Below are positions 7,641-15,167 of a DNA stretch of 23,645 nucleotides, piece by piece. The stretch spans positions 1 through 23,645 of the forward strand of contig JAZUHB010000095.1 of NCBI GenBank assembly GCA_045641505.1, in the 5' to 3' direction. The notes under the pieces were generated by a model that saw only the letters and a list, made by a program, of their open reading frames with translations, had not been told where the DNA came from and did not search any database. The first letter of the stretch is position 1. Each line of letters begins with the position of its first letter. This stretch comes from JAZQNF01 sp045641505 (GTDB lineage: Bacteria; Bacillota; Clostridia; Lachnospirales; Bianqueaceae). The position numbers and the translations under genes are program-made.

Positions 7641-9062
7641 ATGAAGGTACTTTACGCGGCATCCGAGGCTTACCCCTTCATCAAGACCGGCGGACTCGCC
7701 GATGTGGCGGGCGCGCTGCCCAAGGCCCTCGCGGAGGCGGGGACCGAGGTCTCGGTGATCCTTCCCTTCTATCAGGACATTCCCGGAAAATTCCGCGCGG
7801 ACATCGAGTTCGTGAAGAAGTTCTGGGTCAACCTGTCCTGGCGCAACCAGTACTGCGGTCTGATGAAGACCCGGTACGGCGGCGTGGACTATTATTTCAT
7901 CGACAATCTGTACTATTTCGGCCGGAAGGGCCTCTACGGCTACTATGACGACGCGGAGCGCTTCGCGTTCTTCAGCCGCGCGGTCCTCGAGGTGCTCCCG
8001 ACGATCGGCATGCCCGACGTGATCCACGCGAACGACTGGCAGACCGGCATGATCCCGGTCTTCCTGGACAAGTTCTACCGCCATAAGGAGGCCTACCGCG
8101 ACCTCCGCGTCCTCTTCACGATCCACAATATCGAGTACCAGGGCGTCTTCGATCCCAAGATCACCGAGGACGTGCTGGGTCTCGGCTGGAACGATTACGA
8201 GGACGGCGCGATCCGCCACGGCGACGCGGTCAACTTCATGAAGGCCGCCATCCGCTCCTCCAGCTGGGTGAGTACCGTGAGCCCCTCCTACGCGAAGGAG
8301 ATCCTGACGCCTCAGTACGGCGCGGGCCTCGACGGCGAGCTCCGCGAGTACCGCGAGAAGCTGTCCGGCATCCTGAACGGCATCGACTGCACCGTGAACG
8401 ACCCGGAGAAGGATACGGCGCTCTTCACGAATTACGGCGTTTCGAAACTCGCCTCCGGCAAGAAGGCGAACAAGAAGGCGCTGCAGGAGATGCTTGGCCT
8501 TTCGGTCGCCGACGTCCCGATGATCGCGATCGTCAGCCGGCTGGTGGACCATAAGGACATGGGCCTCGTCGCCTCCGTGCTGGGCTCGCTCCTCGCCGAG
8601 GACATCCAGCTGGTGGTGCTCGGCACCGGCGACTGGAAATACGAGGAGATGTTCCGCCGCGCCGCCCTGGACCATCCGGGCAAGGTATCGGCCAACATCC
8701 TGTTCAACTCCGATCTCGCCTCCAAGATCTACGCGGCGGCGGATCTGCTGCTGATGCCCTCCGTCAGCGAGCCCTGCGGTCTCTCCCAGATGATCGCGAT
8801 GCGCTACGGCACCGTGCCGGTGGTCCACGAGGCCGGCGGTCTCAAGGATTCCGTCACGCCGCGCGTCGGCGAGACCGGCAACGGCTTCTGCTTCGCCGCG
8901 GTGAACGCCGGCGACATGCTGAACGTGATCCGGCAGGCGCTTTCGCTCTATGCCGAGCCCTCCGAATGGGCGAAGCTCCGCAAGCGCGCCGCTTCCTGCG
9001 ACTTCAGCTGGAAGAAGCCGGCGGAGGAATACATCGGGCTCTACGAAAAAATCAAGGCGTAA
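7641..9062 (+). CDS. glgA: Glycogen synthase GlgA (ADP-glucose type, GT5)
   Basis: GlgA transfers glucose from ADP-glucose to the non-reducing end of glycogen. The product has 473 residues, close to the bacterial norm of about 477. The N-terminal ADP-glucose binding motif KTGGLADV begins at Lys15. IHANDWQTG and FTIHNIEYQG lie in the N-terminal Rossmann domain. The GT-B C-terminal domain has the catalytic EPCGL motif followed by QMIAMRYGTVPVV, and ends in a C-terminal helix. ATG 7641 follows GGAGG with good spacing, 24 bp after glgD. The gene's place between glgD and glgP shows that the ADP-glucose route is used. Confidence 0.97.
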   Translation: MKVLYAASEAYPFIKTGGLADVAGALPKALAEAGTEVSVILPFYQDIPGKFRADIEFVKKFWVNLSWRNQYCGLMKTRYGGVDYYFIDNLYYFGRKGLYGYYDDAERFAFFSRAVLEVLPTIGMPDVIHANDWQTGMIPVFLDKFYRHKEAYRDLRVLFTIHNIEYQGVFDPKITEDVLGLGWNDYEDGAIRHGDAVNFMKAAIRSSSWVSTVSPSYAKEILTPQYGAGLDGELREYREKLSGILNGIDCTVNDPEKDTALFTNYGVSKLASGKKANKKALQEMLGLSVADVPMIAIVSRLVDHKDMGLVASVLGSLLAEDIQLVVLGTGDWKYEEMFRRAALDHPGKVSANILFNSDLASKIYAAADLLLMPSVSEPCGLSQMIAMRYGTVPVVHEAGGLKDSVTPRVGETGNGFCFAAVNAGDMLNVIRQALSLYAEPSEWAKLRKRAASCDFSWKKPAEEYIGLYEKIKA

Positions 9063-9097
9063 ACTAAACTGATACTGCGAAAGGGACATGCACTCCC

Positions 9098-11527
9098 ATG
9101 GATGAGATCCTATTGAAAACGAAGGTCACCTCCGCTCTCAAGCGCCGCTACGGCGCCGAGCCGGAGGAGGCGACCCCCAAGATGATCTACAACGCTCTGG
9201 CCTCCGTGGTCCGGGACACGATGATGGACGGCTGGGTCAAGACCCAGAACAAGATCGAGGAGAAGGAGGCCAAGCAGGTCTGCTACCTCTCGATGGAGTT
9301 CCTGCTGGGCCGCTCCCTCCGGAACAATCTGTTCAATCTGGGCCTTACCGACGCCGCGAAGCAGCTGCTGAAGGAATTCGGCACCGATTTCGACACCATC
9401 TGCGACGTCGAGCAGGATGCCGCGCTGGGCAACGGCGGTCTCGGCCGCCTCGCCGCCTGCTATATGGACGCGATGGCCTCTCAGGAGCTGCCCGCGACCG
9501 GCTACAGCATCCTCTACGAATACGGCATCTTCAAGCAGCGCATCCTCGACGGACAGCAGACCGAGCTGCCCGACAGCTGGCTGGACAGCGGCCGCGTCTG
9601 GCTCGTGGCCAAGCAGGATGAGACCGAGGAGGTCCGTTTCGGCGGCACTGTCCGCGAGGAATGGAACGGCGACCACATGACCGTGGTCCACGAGAACTAC
9701 GTGAGCGTCAACGCCGTCCCCAACGACATGCTGATCTCCGGCTACAAGAGCGGGACCGTCAACACCCTTCGCCTGTGGCAGGCCAAGTCGCCCTACAGCA
9801 TGGACATGACCCTGTTCTCCGAGGGCGCCTACCTCAAGGCCCTGGAGCAGCAGGCGATGGCCGAGGTCATCTCGAAGATCCTCTATCCGGAGGACAACCA
9901 TTACGAGGGCAAGTCCCTGCGCGTCAAGCAGCAGTATTTCTTCGTCTCCGCCTCCATCCAGAGCATCCTGAAGAAGGAAATGAAGCGCTACGGCACCCTG
10001 GACGGTCTCGCGGAGCATTACGCGATCCAGATCAACGACACCCATCCCGCGATGGTCATCCCCGAACTGATGCGTCTGATGATGGACGAATACGGCTACA
10101 CCTGGGACGACGCATGGCGCATCGTGAACGCGACCGTGGCCTACACCAACCACACCGTCATGGTGGAGGCGCTGGAGCGCTGGCCCGAGGACCTGATCCG
10201 TCAGGTCGTGCCCCGCATCTACCAGATCATCGTCGAGATCAACCGCCGCTACTGCGAGGAGCTCTGGAACCACTTCCCCGGCGACTGGGACCGCATCGCG
10301 AAAATGGCGATCGTGGCCAACGGCGAGATCCGCATGGCGAACCTGTCGATCGCCGGCGCCTTCTCCGTGAACGGCGTCTCCGAGCTGCATTCGCAGATCC
10401 TGAAGGACGACTGCTTCCGCGACTTCTACACCGTGAGCCCCGAGAAGTTCCGCAACGTCACCAACGGCATCACCTACCGCCGCTGGATGGGCCAGTGCAA
10501 CGAGCCCTTGATGGCGCTCCTTTACGACACCATCGGCCCCGACTTCATGAAGGATCCGTTCAAGCTGAACGATCTGATGGCCTACCGGGACGACGAGGAG
10601 GTGCTCCGCCGCTTCGCCGACGCCAAGCGGCAGAACAAGCTGCGTCTCGCGAAGTACATCGAGGCGAACAACGGCATCAAGGTGAACCCCGACGCCCTGT
10701 TCGACGTGCAGGCAAAGCGTCTCCACGAGTACAAGCGGCAGCTGCTGAACGTGCTGCACATCCTGCGCCAGTATTATGAGATCAAGGACGATCCGTCCCG
10801 CGATTACGTGCCCCGCGTCTATCTCTTCGGCGCGAAGGCGGCTCCCGGCTACAGCCGTGCGAAGCGCATCATCCAGCTGATCCACGCGGTCGCCGACATG
10901 CTCACCAACGATCCCGACATGAAGGGACGCCTGAGCGTGGTCTTCCTGGAGGATTACCGCGTCACCGTCGCCGAGATCCTGATGCCCGCGGCGAACCTGT
11001 CCGAGCAGATCTCCACCGCCGGCCGCGAGGCCTCCGGCACCGGCAACATGAAGTTCATGCTGAACGGCGCGATCACCATCGGCACCATGGACGGCGCCAA
11101 CGTGGAGATCGCCCGCGAGGTGGGCGAGGAGAACATGTTCATCTTCGGTCTCCGCACGCCCGAGGTCAACGAGCTGATCCGCCACGGCTACAACGCCGTT
11201 TCCTACTACCAGAACGACCCCTGGATCGCCCGCATCCTGATGGCGATGACCCAGGGCATCGGCGCGCCCGGCCGCACCATCGCGTTCCCGGATCTGGCCA
11301 ACTCCCTGATCATGAACAGCGCCGGCAACATCGCCGACCCGTATCTGGTCCTGGCCGATTTCGAGGACTACTGCCGCGCCCAGAACGAGGCGGATGCCCT
11401 GTACCGGGACGTGACCGCGTGGAACCGCAAGGGCCTCGTGAACACCGCGAAGGCGGGCATTTTCGCCGCCGACCGCTCCGTCCTCGAGTATGACGAGCGC
11501 ATCTGGCACCTGACTCATCTGAACTGA
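9098..11527 (+). CDS. glgP: Glycogen/maltodextrin phosphorylase GlgP (GT35)
   Basis: GlgP is a pyridoxal-phosphate enzyme that releases glucose-1-phosphate from alpha-1,4 glucan ends. The 809-residue product matches the family length (E. coli GlgP 815, MalP 797). Visible motifs are LSMEFLLGRSLRNNL and LGNGGLGRLAACYMDA near the N-terminus, QINDTHPA, and the cofactor site EASGTGNMKF, in which Lys652 should bind PLP. The ribosome site is less ideal than in the neighbours: AAGGGA at 9081-9086 is 11 bases from ATG 9098. A nearer ATG at 9088 would encode only five residues before a stop. The gene starts 35 bp after glgA. Glycogen versus maltodextrin preference cannot be read from sequence; the operon favours glycogen. 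Confidence 0.96.
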   Translation: MDEILLKTKVTSALKRRYGAEPEEATPKMIYNALASVVRDTMMDGWVKTQNKIEEKEAKQVCYLSMEFLLGRSLRNNLFNLGLTDAAKQLLKEFGTDFDTICDVEQDAALGNGGLGRLAACYMDAMASQELPATGYSILYEYGIFKQRILDGQQTELPDSWLDSGRVWLVAKQDETEEVRFGGTVREEWNGDHMTVVHENYVSVNAVPNDMLISGYKSGTVNTLRLWQAKSPYSMDMTLFSEGAYLKALEQQAMAEVISKILYPEDNHYEGKSLRVKQQYFFVSASIQSILKKEMKRYGTLDGLAEHYAIQINDTHPAMVIPELMRLMMDEYGYTWDDAWRIVNATVAYTNHTVMVEALERWPEDLIRQVVPRIYQIIVEINRRYCEELWNHFPGDWDRIAKMAIVANGEIRMANLSIAGAFSVNGVSELHSQILKDDCFRDFYTVSPEKFRNVTNGITYRRWMGQCNEPLMALLYDTIGPDFMKDPFKLNDLMAYRDDEEVLRRFADAKRQNKLRLAKYIEANNGIKVNPDALFDVQAKRLHEYKRQLLNVLHILRQYYEIKDDPSRDYVPRVYLFGAKAAPGYSRAKRIIQLIHAVADMLTNDPDMKGRLSVVFLEDYRVTVAEILMPAANLSEQISTAGREASGTGNMKFMLNGAITIGTMDGANVEIAREVGEENMFIFGLRTPEVNELIRHGYNAVSYYQNDPWIARILMAMTQGIGAPGRTIAFPDLANSLIMNSAGNIADPYLVLADFEDYCRAQNEADALYRDVTAWNRKGLVNTAKAGIFAADRSVLEYDERIWHLTHLN

Positions 11528-11544
11528 AACGAAAAGGGAATCTC

Positions 11545-12669
11545 ATGCAGCAGAAAATTACCGAGATGCTGAATGCCGGCATCAAGCCGGAGGAGATCCT
11601 CCGGGTCCTTTCCGCCCAGGTGTACGATCTGATCGAGAACAACAGGATCACGCACCGGGCCCTGTACCTGATGCTCTCCGAATATGAGAGCTTCACCGAC
11701 TACTTCGCCGCCGCGAACGAGGAGCTTTCCCCCTCCGAGCTGGATCTTCTCGAGGAGCTGAAGGACGATCTCGTCTATGACGTGGAAATGATCTTCGATA
11801 ACAACGAGGATCTGGTGAAGAAGCAGCTCTGCACCGAAAGCTACGGCGCGAGGATCCGTCAGGATCTCACCGAGCGCGGCGTGGAGCTTCCCGCGGACCT
11901 GCCCGAGGGGACGCTCCCCGAGGACATCATCGAGCTCAGCTATCCGGAGGTCTTCGACGCCTACGACCGGCTGAAGGAGAGCTTCCTGGAGAAGCTGATG
12001 AGTCTCTCCCCGAAGAAGGCCTACGATCAGGGCGCCGCGGCCCAGGAGGAGTACCGCAAGAAGCATCACATCCTCTTCGACGAGGGCGATTTCATCGCCG
12101 AGTACAGCCGCACCTTCTCGAAGGACGCGCTCATGGCCCTGCTCCGCGAGCGGCTCACCCAGGCCTTCACCTATGGCCAGCACTACGAGCTGATCTCCGA
12201 TGACGACTGGGAGGGTACGGAGGAGGAAGCGGCCGAGGACGGGTACGTCCCCGAGACCGCGGAGGAAGAGGAGCCCGACGAGTACCTGGAGGCGGACGGC
12301 CCGCTCGAGGTGAAGGACTACGAATATCTGTTCCAGCTGATGAAGGAGTACACCGGCCGCCGCGTGATGGCCGCCGAGAACCAGTGGGGCACCGGCGCCT
12401 ACTGGACTACCTATGAGGACGATTTCATCGAGCTGATCAGCTATCAGATTCTGGAGCATTTCGAGGACGTGATCGCCGCGCTTTCGGAGGACCGCCCGGT
12501 GGAGTGGGACAGCTTCGGCCGTTCCCTCGGCCTGGAGAAGAAGGACCGCTGCGACGCGATCCAGATCCTGGACCACAGCGAGCGGATCAACTACTTCCTG
12601 GAGCGTCTCAACGAGGAGCTCTGGACGGAGTTTTCGGAGACGAAGACGGAGGAGTTCCTGGGAAAGTAA
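11545..12669 (+). CDS. Unrecognised acidic protein encoded after glgP
   Basis: I do not recognise this 374-residue protein. It begins 17 bp after glgP with AAAGGGA upstream of ATG 11545, so it is very likely translated and co-transcribed with the glycogen genes. It has no signal peptide or membrane segment and looks cytoplasmic and mostly helical. The first 200 residues are rich in charged helices (for example ELSPSELDLLEELKDDL). Residues about 217-255 are a strongly acidic stretch (DDDWEGTEEEAAEDG and after), probably a flexible linker. The C-terminal third is again ordered-looking, with aromatic-rich motifs (NQWGTGAYWTTYEDDF, GRSLGLEKKDRCDAIQILD). Its codon usage is like its neighbours. Position suggests a link to glycogen metabolism, but no motif shows an enzymatic role. 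Confidence 0.88.
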   Translation: MQQKITEMLNAGIKPEEILRVLSAQVYDLIENNRITHRALYLMLSEYESFTDYFAAANEELSPSELDLLEELKDDLVYDVEMIFDNNEDLVKKQLCTESYGARIRQDLTERGVELPADLPEGTLPEDIIELSYPEVFDAYDRLKESFLEKLMSLSPKKAYDQGAAAQEEYRKKHHILFDEGDFIAEYSRTFSKDALMALLRERLTQAFTYGQHYELISDDDWEGTEEEAAEDGYVPETAEEEEPDEYLEADGPLEVKDYEYLFQLMKEYTGRRVMAAENQWGTGAYWTTYEDDFIELISYQILEHFEDVIAALSEDRPVEWDSFGRSLGLEKKDRCDAIQILDHSERINYFLERLNEELWTEFSETKTEEFLGK

Positions 12670-12683
12670 CACAAGAGTGAAGT

Positions 12684-12700
12684 GCGCTGCGGTGCAGCGC
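12684..12700 (+). other. Intergenic 7-bp stem with three-base loop
   Basis: GCGCTGC (12684-12690), loop GGT (12691-12693) and GCAGCGC (12694-12700) form a perfect hairpin in the 54-bp gap before the SanA-like gene. No T-run follows, so it is not a standard terminator. It could be an mRNA processing or stability element. It resembles the GC-stem, three-base-loop hairpins of the GTTATT arrays but has no GTTATT next to it. Confidence 0.7.
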
Positions 12701-12723
12701 TGACAGAAGAACGATAGAGAGAT

Positions 12724-13404
12724 ATGAAAAACGGGAATAGGAAGTTCAGGAAATTTTTGGCTGCTGTGCTTGCCGTGTGCGTGGCGGGCGCGGCGCTGCT
12801 TCTCGCGGCGGACCTGCTGGTGATCGCCTCGGTGAAGAAGCGCATCGTGAGCGAAGAGGAGGCCGCGGCGCTCGGGGATGTAGACTGCATTCTGGTTCTT
12901 GGCTGCGGCGTCTATGAGGACGGCCGCCCCTCCGACATGCTGCGGGACCGCCTGACGGTGGCCTTCGGCCTCTACGAAAACGGCGTGAGCCCGAAGCTTC
13001 TGATGAGCGGCGACCACGGCACCGTGTATTACGACGAGGTCAATGTTATGAAGCGGGAGGCGCTTGCGGCCGGAATCCCAGCGGAGGACGTCTTCATGGA
13101 CCACGCGGGCTTTTCCACCTACGAGTCGATCTACCGCGCGAAGGCGGTCTTCGGCGCGGAGAAGGTCGTGATCGTCACCCAGCGCTACCATCTCTACCGC
13201 GCGCTCTTCGTCGCCCGTGCCCTCGGGCTCGAGGCCTGCGGCGTGAGTGCCGATCTGAACAGCTACTATGGGCAGGCATACCGGGAAGGCCGGGAAATCC
13301 TCGCCCGCGTGAAGGATCTTTGCTACAGCATCTTCAAACCGCTCCCGACCTATCTGGGCGACCCCATCGACCTGAAGGACAGCGGCGCGCAGACGAACGG
13401 ATAA
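12724..13404 (+). CDS. SanA/YdcF-like DUF218 protein, membrane-anchored
   Basis: The 226-residue product has one N-terminal membrane segment (about residues 11-35) after a Lys/Arg-rich start, then a DUF218 domain (about 55-195). Typical DUF218 motifs are CILVLGCGVYEDGRPSDML, LLMSGDHG and a following YDEVNVMKREALAAGIP, then DHAGFSTYESI and VTQRYHLYRALFVARALG. This family includes SanA, linked in enterobacteria to envelope barrier function and vancomycin sensitivity. The biochemical activity is not settled. The domain would face outside the membrane. The ribosome site is weak (AGAGAG), unlike the strong sites of most neighbours. It lies 54 bp after the acidic protein gene and 19 bp before lgt, so these two envelope genes probably share a transcript. 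The family is clear; the exact role is not. Confidence 0.9.
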   Translation: MKNGNRKFRKFLAAVLAVCVAGAALLLAADLLVIASVKKRIVSEEEAAALGDVDCILVLGCGVYEDGRPSDMLRDRLTVAFGLYENGVSPKLLMSGDHGTVYYDEVNVMKREALAAGIPAEDVFMDHAGFSTYESIYRAKAVFGAEKVVIVTQRYHLYRALFVARALGLEACGVSADLNSYYGQAYREGREILARVKDLCYSIFKPLPTYLGDPIDLKDSGAQTNG

Positions 13405-13423
13405 CACAAAGGAGGAAACGTCC

Positions 13424-14227
13424 ATGCTTCCCAATCCGATTCTGGAACTGGGACCGATCAAGGTCTACATGTACGGCGTGATGGTCGCGCTCGGCATTCT
13501 GGCCGCGTTCGGCGTTCTGTACGGCTTCGGCAAAAAGAAAAAGGTCGCGCTCAGCGACCTGGATTTCGTGTTCTATCTCGCGATCGTCTCCATCGGCGTC
13601 GGGATGTTCTCCGCGATGCTGTTCCAGGCGATCTACGATTATGTGGAGACGGGCGTCTTCGACCTCGGCGGCGGGCTCACCTTCATCGGCGGCCTGATCG
13701 GCGCGGCAGTGACGGCCACCCTCGGCTTCGTCCTGTTCCGGAAGAAGTTTCCCCGGGCCTTCTACGATACGATCGAGATCATTCCGGCCGCAATCGCCTG
13801 CGCGCACGGCTTCGGCCGGATCGGCTGCTTCTTCGCCGGCTGCTGCTACGGCATCCAGACCGACGGCCCGCTCGGCGTGCATTTTCCGCAGGTCCCCGGG
13901 CGCGTGCTGCCCACCCAGCTCTTCGAGTCCGGCTTCGAGTTCCTGATCTTCGGGCTGATGAGCTGGCTGTTCCTGAAGAAGAACAAGCGGCACAACATGA
14001 GCGTCTATCTGATCGGCTACGGATGCTTCCGCTTCCTTACCGAGTACATCCGGGACGATGCCCGCGGCGAGTTCGTGGCGGGTGTGACGCCGTCCCAGTT
14101 CTGGTCCATCCTGATGGTGGTCCTGGGCATCGCGTTCTTCTTCGTGAAGTTCCCGGAGCCCGCGCCCGCGGCCGAAGCGGAGAAGGAAACCGCCGAGCCC
14201 AAAGTCGAAACCGAAACGGAGGAGTAA
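13424..14227 (+). CDS. lgt: Prolipoprotein diacylglyceryl transferase Lgt
   Basis: Lgt moves diacylglycerol from phosphatidylglycerol to the lipobox cysteine of prolipoproteins in the cytoplasmic membrane. The 267-residue product has several membrane segments. Family landmarks are NPILELGPIKVYMYGVMVALG at the N-terminus, the signature region HGFGRIGCFFAGCCYG starting at His128, PTQLFESGFEF, and YGCFRFLTEYIRDD near the C-terminus, where the essential arginine is expected. The signature has GCFFAGCCYG where the E. coli type has an Asn/Glu-rich stretch, a variant I associate with clostridial Lgt proteins. The last 30 or so residues are a Pro/Ala/Glu-rich acidic tail beyond the last membrane helix. 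AAAGGAGG precedes ATG 13424. Its likely clients include the BMP lipoprotein encoded at 19073. A terminator follows directly. Confidence 0.92.
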   Translation: MLPNPILELGPIKVYMYGVMVALGILAAFGVLYGFGKKKKVALSDLDFVFYLAIVSIGVGMFSAMLFQAIYDYVETGVFDLGGGLTFIGGLIGAAVTATLGFVLFRKKFPRAFYDTIEIIPAAIACAHGFGRIGCFFAGCCYGIQTDGPLGVHFPQVPGRVLPTQLFESGFEFLIFGLMSWLFLKKNKRHNMSVYLIGYGCFRFLTEYIRDDARGEFVAGVTPSQFWSILMVVLGIAFFFVKFPEPAPAAEAEKETAEPKVETETEE

Positions 14228-14244
14228 GCTCCGGATATAAAAAG

Positions 14245-14274
14245 CCCGCTGACCTGTGCCGTCAGCGGGTTTTT
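14245..14274 (+). terminator. Rho-independent terminator after lgt, probably bidirectional
   Basis: A perfect 9-bp stem, CCCGCTGAC (14245-14253) with GTCAGCGGG (14261-14269), has a 7-base loop and is followed by five T's and more T-rich sequence. On the other side the stem is flanked by a short A-run, so the minus-strand transcript of the eamA gene also meets a stem plus U-run. It lies between convergent genes, where a shared terminator is expected. Confidence 0.93.
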
Positions 14275-14291
14275 GTTTGTTCCGAAGCGCT

Positions 14292-15167
14292 TCATTCCTC
14301 GCCGGATTTCGTTTTCGAGACGTTGTAGACGAGGATGGTCACGAGCACCAGCGCGCAGCCCACGAGGGAAAGGGGGCTGATCCGCTCGTTCAGGAGCAGA
14401 TACGCCCAGACGGGGCCCATGACCGGCTCGCTGATCGTGATGAAGTTCGCGCCGAGGGCGCTCGTGCCGCGGATGCCCTGAGAGAACAGGAACCAGGCGG
14501 TGAAGCCCGAAAGCGTCGCCATGACCAGCAGGAAGGCCCATTCGCTGCCTGTGGTCGCGGCAAAGGCCGGCCGCGTCACCATGTAGGGGATGAGCAGCAG
14601 GAACAGGCTGTTGCCGAGCACCAGGGAGCTCAGGGAGTCGGCGCCGTCCATCTTGTTGCAGAAGAACACGCCGGCGTAGAAGAAGCTGCAGACCAGCGCC
14701 AGGATGTTGCCGAGCGCGCCGCCCGGCCCCAGGTTCCCGCAGAACGCGAGAGCAACGCCGAAGACGAGGATGAGGCAGACCAGCGTCTCCTTTTTCGTGG
14801 GGAGCTTCCGCAGGATGAGGAGGTTCAAAAGGATCACGAAGAAGGAGGAGGTATTGCCGAGCACGACCGCGTTCGCGGCGGTGGTGAACTTGTAGGAGCT
14901 GAGTCCCGCGAGGGCCTGCAGCACGTAGCAGAGGCCGCCGAGCAGGTTCCAGAGGGTGAAGAGTCGGGGCGGGTCGGAAAGCTTCCGGTTCCGGAGGAAG
15001 AGAAGGAGACTCATCAGCGGGAAGGCGATCAGCCCCCGGAGAGTCGCCAGGGACATGCCGTCCCAATCGACGCTCTTCGTGAACAGGCCGTTGAAGCTCC
15101 AGAGGAGCGCGGCGCCGAACAGGAGGAGCGGAGCAAAATTCAGCTTGCGCCGGGTTTCAGTTTTCAT
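14292..15167 (-). CDS. EamA/DMT-family transporter
   Basis: The 291-residue product is an integral membrane protein with about ten hydrophobic helices in two similar halves, the pattern of EamA (DUF6) drug/metabolite transporters. Family-like stretches include LLWSFNGLFTKSVDW and LRGLIAFPLMSLLLF in the first half, and WFLFSQGIRGTSALGANF and ISEPVMGPVWAYLLLNE in the second; the E-P pair followed by a Leu-Leu-Asn-Glu end of helix is typical. Substrate cannot be predicted. The start at 15167 overlaps the end of clpE by 11 bp and there is no strong ribosome site, so translation may depend on ribosomes finishing clpE. A role in stress tolerance is only suggested by this coupling. Confidence 0.92.
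   Translation of the reverse strand: MKTETRRKLNFAPLLLFGAALLWSFNGLFTKSVDWDGMSLATLRGLIAFPLMSLLLFLRNRKLSDPPRLFTLWNLLGGLCYVLQALAGLSSYKFTTAANAVVLGNTSSFFVILLNLLILRKLPTKKETLVCLILVFGVALAFCGNLGPGGALGNILALVCSFFYAGVFFCNKMDGADSLSSLVLGNSLFLLLIPYMVTRPAFAATTGSEWAFLLVMATLSGFTAWFLFSQGIRGTSALGANFITISEPVMGPVWAYLLLNERISPLSLVGCALVLVTILVYNVSKTKSGEE

Noticed and set aside
6192..9089. A 965-residue minus-strand open frame opposite glgC, glgD and glgA
   Set aside because: It is antisense to three clear genes, has no ribosome site or recognisable domain, and its Val/Leu/Asp/His-rich product is what a high-GC3 gene gives when read backwards.
9088..9105. Five-codon upstream frame overlapping the glgP start as a leader peptide
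   Set aside because: The purine-rich ribosome site is only one base from this ATG, too near for efficient use, and the frame is likely chance.
9110..11518. An 802-residue minus-strand open frame opposite glgP
   Set aside because: It mirrors glgP almost exactly. Scarcity of TTA, CTA and TCA codons in glgP removes antisense stops, so length alone is no evidence.
11515..13461. A 648-residue minus-strand open frame opposite the acidic protein and SanA-like genes
   Set aside because: It has low-quality composition and crosses two genes and the gap between them; both plus-strand genes have better starts.
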